A DNA stretch of 64,000 nt from NCBI GenBank assembly GCA_946902985.2, contig OX336388.2, positions 372,173,387 to 372,237,386 of the forward strand. The letters run 5' to 3'. Shown here piece after piece: positions 57,983-64,000 of the stretch. A program made the position numbers and the translations under genes. The notes under the pieces were generated by a model that worked only from the letters and a program-made list of their open reading frames with translations, was not told where the DNA came from and made no database searches. This DNA is from Meconema thalassinum (taxonomy: Eukaryota; Arthropoda; Insecta; Orthoptera; Tettigoniidae). Numbering within the stretch: the stretch's first letter is position 1; the number at the start of each line of letters is the position of its first letter.

Positions 57983-58316
57983 CCTCCAGTTCGACGCAGA
58001 GAGTACAACCGATGATGTGAAAGTTTACGATGCTCTGTGGTATGCAGCCCGACTTTCATTCCGAGCTGGGGTTTCCAAGACAATTGTGCTAGTGCAATGC
58101 AACACCTGTGATAACCAAGTACCAACCAATGACTACAATGACATGGTGAGAATGTTGCAAGAAAATGACATCACACTTCACATGCTACAGCTAGATGCAA
58201 TTAATCTTGAAGGCTCACCAGAGAAGACAGCCAAACTTTATGGCATGGATATGGAAGGAACCTACTCGGGACGTAATCTGGCTAACCTCACCCCTAGGAA
58301 AAACCTTCTTAGACAG
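57983..58316 (+). CDS. apolpp: apolipophorin precursor, last visible exon (VWA-like region, second part)
   Basis: A 334-base exon: its first C completes a glycine codon, and 111 codons run to a phase-0 donor (GTTAGT). It continues the VWA-like fold with VKVYDALWYAARLSFRAGV, KTIVLVQCNTCDNQVP and MVRMLQENDITLHMLQLDAI, the alternating helix and strand pattern of the C-terminal apolipophorin region, and ends near GTYSGRNLANLTPRKNLLRQ. Family members continue for further residues to the stop, so at least one more exon must lie beyond 58316. I could not find it before 64000, which suggests the intron runs past the window and includes the LTR retrotransposon at the right end. Confidence 0.92.
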
Positions 58317-58789
58317 GTTAGTTACATTATTAATTATGGTATTTGTTTAGCGTTGACATAATGTCTAAGGGAAAATATTTGTGACCAACTGTATTATAAG
58401 TAATTCTTATATCAGACTGTATTTACAAGAATCTCATGCACCATCAAATCTCAATTTTCCAACCCTTGAGTAAATATTTGCTGGTCAATGTAATAAACTT
58501 AGAAAAACATTGCATGACACTCAACAAGGAATTACCATTGTTATTCTAAGAACACCATTCTTTGATTATTAGTGTTATTATCATTTTTACCCCTCCAGTA
58601 TTCTTTCCTGCGATTGTCCGGTTTTCACTCCATCCTAATCCCCTTAACCCTTTGAGAGTCAGGTTTGTAAGCCCAGTGTGCAGCCGAAAATGTAGGTTTT
58701 GGCACATGATTGAAAAACAGCCTTCAACTGTCATTATATTTGAATGCACCAAATGAATTTAACACAGTATGTTAACAAAGATGTCGCCT

Positions 58790-59005
58790 CTGTTGTGTAA
58801 AGGTCAGAGTGCTTAGCTGCCACCTCGGAGGTCCGAGGTTCGATTCCCGGCACTGCCACGAAATTTGAAAAGTGGTATGAGGACTGCAAGGTCTACTCAG
58901 CCTCGGGTGGTCCAAATGAGTAGAGGGGGTTTGATTCCCACCTCAGCCATCCTTGAAGTGGCTTTCCCAATTCGTCTTCGGGCAAATGCCGGGATGGTAC
59001 TTAAA
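58790..59005 (+). repeat. tRNA-derived SINE (family D)
   Basis: The head contains CCGAGGTTCGATTCCCGGCA (B box) and the body GGTGGTCCAAATGAGTAGAG and CTTCGGGCAAATGCCGGGAT, matching the minus copy at 36240-36692. Confidence 0.8.
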
Positions 59006-59456
59006 ACACCAAATTTAAAAAAAAATTAATTAACTTACATGAAGTAAATGTTGTAATTGTTTTAACATTTTTTGTTTTGTCATCTAGGGGATTGGGTATT
59101 GTCTCACCCTGTCGGTAGTACCTAGGGGCGTTTGACTTGCTTGGCGTGTATAAGAGTTGTGGGTAAGAATCGAGATAAGAAAATTAGGGGTATGTGTGAG
59201 GAAGCAACGGGAGGAGAGTCGTGCTGCGTCAGGCGTACGAGTGTGAGCGGACGGTCTTGCTGACGCCGCGTTAGTGTCGGGCAGGCAGTGCTAATGGCCT
59301 TGCGAGACGAGCATTGGGACAGCAAGGAATGCTGAGGTCAGGGAAAATGATAACTGACTTGCAGGCAAATGAACTAGTGTGTGCTGGTTAATTGCAATGG
59401 CTGAATGAGGACTGATGCAACTCGGGGATGGCATGAATACAAGTTATAAGGGTTTA

Positions 59457-60040
59457 CAGTCCAGCCGTCGAGTGTCCGGCTCTGACATTTTTCGTGAGGG
59501 AGGGAGACGGCGTTGCCGGTTCTGTACCACGAAATATAAAACAATGTTGACTACATAAAATATTTCACATGTTTTTAAATGAATTCTGACGAACCACTGA
59601 CCATATTACTAAAGTAATATACTTACACACAGTTAACCGGTAAGTGTGTACAATAAAACAACCTGCACTAACACACAGAGCAACTGGACTACAGAAGAGA
59701 GGCTTGGCAACATCGAGCTAAATTTAAAGACCGGCTTACCGGGAACACCGCTGATTGGTGCAGGTGACAACATTCTTCATGGTAGTAAACGACTTCGCCA
59801 ACATAGGCTGAATTCCACTGCGATTTAGCATTTAGGTTTTGTATCCACAAAATGTCGGAATAACAAAATGATGCATGTAATTGCAACTGGGGTGTGGTAC
59901 TTCCACGTTATATAATGAAGATGCTAGAGAAGAATTACAATGATGGAAAGTTTGAAGGTTCTATTAACAGCTGTAAGTTGGCTATATTGTTCTCTTTGCC
60001 CCTCTTCTCCGTCAGAGCCGGACACTCAGCGGCTGGACTG
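59457..60040. mobile_element. MITE, 584 bp, 30-bp inverted repeats, TA sites
   Basis: CAGTCCAGCCGTCGAGTGTC opens a 30-bp inverted repeat (59457-59486) matched at 28 of 30 positions by 60011-60040; TA flanks both sides (59455-59456 and 60041-60042). No transposase is encoded. The CAGTCCAGCC start and TA sites suggest a pogo/Tigger or other Tc1/mariner origin. Confidence 0.9.
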
Positions 60041-60963
60041 TAGTGTGGGTAGGATTTGTGGATAAATTATAGAGTACAACTCACCGAAGTGTAGACTGGA
60101 GATGAAGCGTTGAGTAAGTATCAAGCTCGATGCAGTAGGGCATCAATTCTGTAGCGACTGTCCTCGAGACTCCGTTGGCTTGAGTATTTATGTCTCAGCT
60201 GTGTTTTGTGGTTCGATTCAGCAGTATTCCGTGTTGTGAGCTTGTTTGGTTGTGCAATTGTCGTATGTTTATGAAGTTGCTTAATGTGTCCATCCACTCG
60301 TTCTACTGTGTATTGGCTCCTGTGTAGTTTTTGGGGTTTCTAGGGGCGTTACAGCTACAGCTTACAGCTAGATTAGCTGAGGATGTAACAGTATCTTGGG
60401 CATTAGCCCCATGTACTTGTGTGTATTATTGTCTCGTAGCCCGAGTTATTGTGGCGACAGTAACAGTCTGTGTAATTGTAATTTTTAAGATGGAGTAGAT
60501 GATCTGGAACTTGAAATACGGTACCATTGTGGCATGTACCTGTAATGAATGAGTAATACCCTGGCAAGGAACTACACTCAGGATAGCACCCAGATTTGAA
60601 CCTCTAGCCACAATATAGTAATCAATCATTATGGAAACTTTGGGCCTGTAACATTGATTTTTCTCGTCACAGTTTTGAAATGACCGGAACACGGAAATAG
60701 AACACACATGCACACATAGGATTTAGTTTACCTTGTGCAGGGTCATTATCTATGTGTGCGCGAGTAAACACGGCAAGCTAAGCCGGCTGTGACTGGCGCA
60801 GATCGCAGGCGCGCGTACGTGGTTCAGCTGGTGGTAGGCGCGCTCCGCTGACTCATATCGTTATTTCACACGTGTTTTGCCATTCATATGGACATGTATC
60901 TGCAAAGCTTAGACATTATTGTTGCACATTTAGTGAGTATTGTGATTACTGTGATTGTTGGTC

Positions 60964-61200
60964 ATGCCTAGACACCAATTCACATTGCGCAAACATGTGT
61001 ATATCCATAATTTTATTCGTACATGAAAAGCAGAAAATCTTGTTCTGAAACGAGACGAAAATTTCGAACCAAGTTTCCAGGAAGACCTGTGCCTAATGCC
61101 AGTACAATTAGGAGGCTCGCTAAACGATTCAAGGAAACAGGCTCCGTAAATAATAAAAGAGTTGACAGACATTCTTTCATCAGAAGATGTCAGGTGTGTG
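60964..61200 (+). pseudogene. mariner-like transposase N-terminal fragment
   Basis: The ATG at 60964 reads MPRHQFTLRKHVYIHNFIRT, then a stop and frame change, then KSCSETRRKFRTKFPGRPVP and NASTIRRLAKRFKETGSVNN, the helix-turn-helix domain (DUF4817 type) of a mariner-related insect transposase. Similarity fades at about 61200 after SSEDVR in another frame. The catalytic domain is absent. Confidence 0.75.
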
Positions 61201-61429
61201 TATTGTAACGTAATCTTGATTACGGTACAAATTATTATTATTATTATTATTTTTAAAGTCATTGTGTAATTATTATTATTGAAATATCAAAGTTATATCG
61301 TTTTATTCACCCATTAATATCAAGGGAGGGGCTATACCATATTCACGTCATTACCATAATCATATATAATATTGTCAAGTGCTTAGATTAAGAAACAGGG
61401 TTTTTATAGAGGTCTAGGGCTGTTTTATT

Positions 61430-62417
61430 AGTTAAATTGTAAAGACAGGACGGGCATGGTTGGAAGAAGTTACGGACGGTGAAGCAACATATTGCAAGAA
61501 AATGTATTTCTGGAACGAAGCCACGCTGACTGGAGACAAGGGCTTGGAGAATGATTTGGGCGGAATATATATATATATGCGCAACGAGAGGAATAGCGGG
61601 TTCTGAGTGGAATATTTAAAGTACGCGGGCCTGTATTCCCGCTCGGAGAAGTTTCAGCGTCGCTTGAGGACTGAGAAATGCTTTGCTATAATTGGTCTGA
61701 TGGGTCGCGGGCAAATTTATGCCGCGAAACATCGGGACCATTCAGAGTGTATAAAAGCCCAGCGCGACTTCAGCACTGGCTATTCTATAGATTCTATTCT
61801 GTCATTCACTTATTCGATCATGCACTCACTCATTGACTTTGTGAGTCGTAGTCTCTGTCAGTCCCTCAGTAAGATGGGACTTAGTGAATTCAATTAGCCT
61901 GGTTTGTTCAAATTTGCTTACCATGGTGATCAAACTCAGAAACAAGCAGCAGCAGCAACAACAACAACAACAACAACAACAACAAGAAGAAGAAAACATA
62001 TGTTTTCAAAGGTCAATAAACGTGTGTTGGCGTAAGATCTCAAATTAGACTGCAAGCAGACCAACGAGATGGACTTTGAACCACAAGGCACCAGGTATGT
62101 GGACCGAGTTATTATCAACACAGAAGATCAGCGCTAGCGAGAAGACAGTCAATATTGCCCCGCAATTAGGGAATGTTAATGCACATATTGTACACAGCTC
62201 GAAACCTCAGATCAAATGTTATTAATAATTTTGTTGTAAATAAACCAGTATTAGTTAAAATGTCTTGTTCATTGGGAGTTGAATATAGGATAGTTGGAAT
62301 GCAAAGAGTATCTCATAGAGCAAGTTTATTGCCCTACGCTCCGATGATAGATCTTGGCCCAAGGAAGGGAGAGGTCGTGGCTAAATTAAATTTTAATGTG
62401 TTATCTTTACGATAACT
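61430..62417 (+). repeat. 5' long terminal repeat
   Basis: It starts AGTTAAATTGTAAAGACAGG and ends ATCTTTACGATAACT; the ends form an imperfect inverted repeat. Inside are TATAAAAG at 61750-61757 (likely promoter), a CAGCAG/CAACAA microsatellite at 61948-61995, and AATAAA at 62015-62020. Only one copy is in the window, so limits rest on the inverted ends and on the primer site. Confidence 0.7.
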
Positions 62418-62426
62418 GGCGCCCAG
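62417..62426 (+). promoter_or_regulatory. tRNA primer-binding site
   Basis: TGGCGCCCAG directly follows (and shares one T with) the LTR end. It is complementary to the 3' terminus of a tRNA ending in CCA, as used to prime minus-strand DNA synthesis. Confidence 0.8.
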
Positions 62427-62885
62427 TAAATCTAAATTAATAAAGTGTATGTCGTCTGTCTAGACAGGCCAATGCTAAATAAGAACGATGAGGTGGTTTT
62501 AAGGAGTCTTGATTGTAATATCTGTAGAAACGTTATAAATGATCGCGCAACTTGTAGAGCGATATCCAACGACAAAGGTAACCGTTACAAATGGCACAAC
62601 CAATGTGGGGCTACGAAATATCGTACTGTAGTGAATGGATATTATGTATAAATCCAGTTTATTTCAAGTATGTTAAAGTTTAAAGTTGTTTTCAGGTACG
62701 ATATAAACGAGTACTCTTTGCATTCATTCCGAGTTTTTCAATAAAGAGGCATATATCAAGTTAGGGAACTACGGTTATAAATTAGGAGTGTTCTTTTGAT
62801 GAGTTTTTTTTTTTGGGTAATGAGTAACAGGGATAATTTGGGGAACATAAATTTGAGAAACCGTAGTATTATAAGATCAGTTAAA

Positions 62886-64000
62886 ATGTCGAAATTAGAT
62901 GTGCAGGATACCAATGATGAGATGTCAAAAGTGAGCGAGAATCAGGAAACTGAGGAAAATAAAACATCCAGATTAATGAGGGGGAGAATCCTTCCTGGCT
63001 TCGAAACCTGACGATGCTGATAACAGAACAGAACAGAAACATAGATCTTAAGTTAGCTGAACAGAGTAAGAAGCAAGAGGAACAAAGTAAGAAATTTGAC
63101 GTGCGTAGTGATCAATTAGAAAAAGCAATAGATCTTAAGTTCACTGAGCAGAGTAAGAAGCTAGATGAACAAGGTAAGAGGTTTGATGAAGCCACAGATA
63201 ACTTCAATAGACAAATTAAAGAAGTAGGCCGAGAATTTCACAATAAGTTAGAAAACAGGATTAGTGAGGTGGAGGAATCATGGTCACTTAAGGTTGACGC
63301 CAGAATGCAACAAGTGTCGGAGCGAGTTGACAAAATTGACGAGGAAGTGAAAATTAAATGTAGTAAGGTTAGGGTTGACTTAGAAGGCGAAGTCAACAGC
63401 ATGAAGGTCCAGTGTGATAATAATATTGCAAAAATAGGTCATTTAGAAAATAAAGTAGAGAGCGATAATCAAGAAATTAGGGAAGAGGTTAACAGTAAAT
63501 TTAACAGTTTCAGTGAAGAAGTAGCGAGTAAAACAGATAAAATGGAGGAGAAATTGCAGAGATGTCAGAAGCAAATAGCAACAAATAGCGGTAATGTACA
63601 AATAGGAAATTTAAGTAGATTTCTAACTAAAGAGGCAGATTTGCCAGTATTCACAGGCAAGGCATATAACCCAATGGAATTCTTAAAAACAGTAGAAAAG
63701 AAGTTCGCTAAAGATTTAGAAGAGGGGATCATTCAATGGGAACAAGTACTGGAGATGCTAGATAAATCTTTTGTTAGGGATTCAAGGTCATGGTTCAGTG
63801 TGTATAAATACCAGATGACTAGTTTTAGAAAATTTAAAGAGAAGTTCATAGCCAAGTACTGGAATGAAAATAAAGATGTAATATTATTTTTGAAAAGTAC
63901 CAAAGGAGAGATGGTGTTTCGTACACAGAGTATTTCTTAGCGCATGTACTTATATGCCAGAATTTAGAAGGTTTAGAGACTGAATCACAGGTAATTAAAA
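62886..64000 (+). pseudogene. gag, frame-disrupted, partial
   Basis: The ATG at 62886 opens MSKLDVQDTNDEMSK; this frame ends at a TGA at 63009-63011. A second frame from 63014 continues for 308 codons: three repeats of a KLxEQSKKxxEQ motif, a long heptad-rich coiled coil to about 63580, then a capsid-like part (DLPVFTGKAYNPMEFLKTVE, VLEMLDKSFVRDSRSWFSVY, FKEKFIAKYW) of the insect Ty3/gypsy gag type. That frame stops at 63938-63940, but gag-like coding continues in another phase to the window end, so a second shift lies near 63870-63920. This copy is probably not able to make intact Gag. Confidence 0.8.

Larger units (their letters stand above)
58317..64000 (+). other. apolipophorin intron or 3' region, partial
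   Basis: After the donor at 58317 no further apolipophorin exon is recognisable. The stretch holds a tRNA-derived SINE, a 584-bp MITE, a mariner transposase fragment and the 5' part of an LTR retrotransposon. Segments 58317-58790 and 60043-60960 show nothing I can support. Confidence 0.5.
61430..64000 (+). mobile_element. Ty3/gypsy-type LTR retrotransposon, 5' part
   Basis: The element runs off the right edge: LTR (61430-62417), primer-binding site, leader and gag. Termini AGTTA...TAACT, the primer site overlapping the last T, and gag with a long coiled coil place it near gypsy-type elements. No protease, polymerase or 3' LTR is in the window, so clade and completeness are open. Confidence 0.8.

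Noticed and set aside
62445..62651. Short frame between the LTR and gag
   Set aside because: It lies in the leader of the retrotransposon and has no recognisable domain.

Overview
The window is insect-type genomic DNA: A+T-rich, crowded with transposable elements, and crossed by one host gene with small exons and very large introns. I recognise six exons of an apolipophorin precursor (apoLpp; the lipophorin scaffold of the large lipid transfer protein family) on the + strand: 26240-26390, 38792-39081, 41805-42021, 47535-48162, 53189-53486 and 57983-58316. Their splice phases agree at every junction and together they encode about 639 residues: a helical stretch, a von Willebrand factor D domain split over two exons, and the C-terminal VWA-like region. 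Neither end of the gene is visible: the first exon begins in mid-codon and the last ends on a donor. The family suits an insect. The large introns and varied SINE, LINE and hAT content would fit a big-genome lineage such as Polyneoptera, but the species cannot be decided from this sequence.

Everything else is repeat or unassigned DNA. 1-26 kb holds a nearly complete APE-type LINE on the minus strand (1.5-4.6 kb), a family of about 290-bp degenerate units beginning with a hairpin (7.4-8.6, 18.0-19.7, 24.9-26.0 and 43.3-44.0 kb), a 2.1-kb repeat with about nine tandem 160-bp units (9.6-11.7 kb), tRNA-derived SINEs, hAT and mariner transposase remnants, and a Tc1 element with both ends intact (23312-24805). 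Intron A (26.4-38.8 kb) contains two diverged tandem copies of an unidentified 3.8-4.0 kb unit. Intron B carries a mariner-like element with intact inverted repeats, split by a SINE flanked by a target duplication. Introns C-E hold MITEs, a nested hAT pair, two striking inverted repeats (311-bp arms at 49.3-50.1 kb; 215-bp perfect arms at 54.5-55.0 kb), a minisatellite and LINE fragments.

The right end (61430-64000) is the 5' part of a Ty3/gypsy-type LTR retrotransposon: LTR, primer-binding site and a frame-disrupted gag. Apart from the apolipophorin exons no intact coding sequence is supported, and I saw no CRISPR array, rRNA or genuine tRNA gene. The most unusual signals are the inverted repeats set between direct duplications, the tandem 3.8-kb unit, and SINEs that share tails while differing in their heads.
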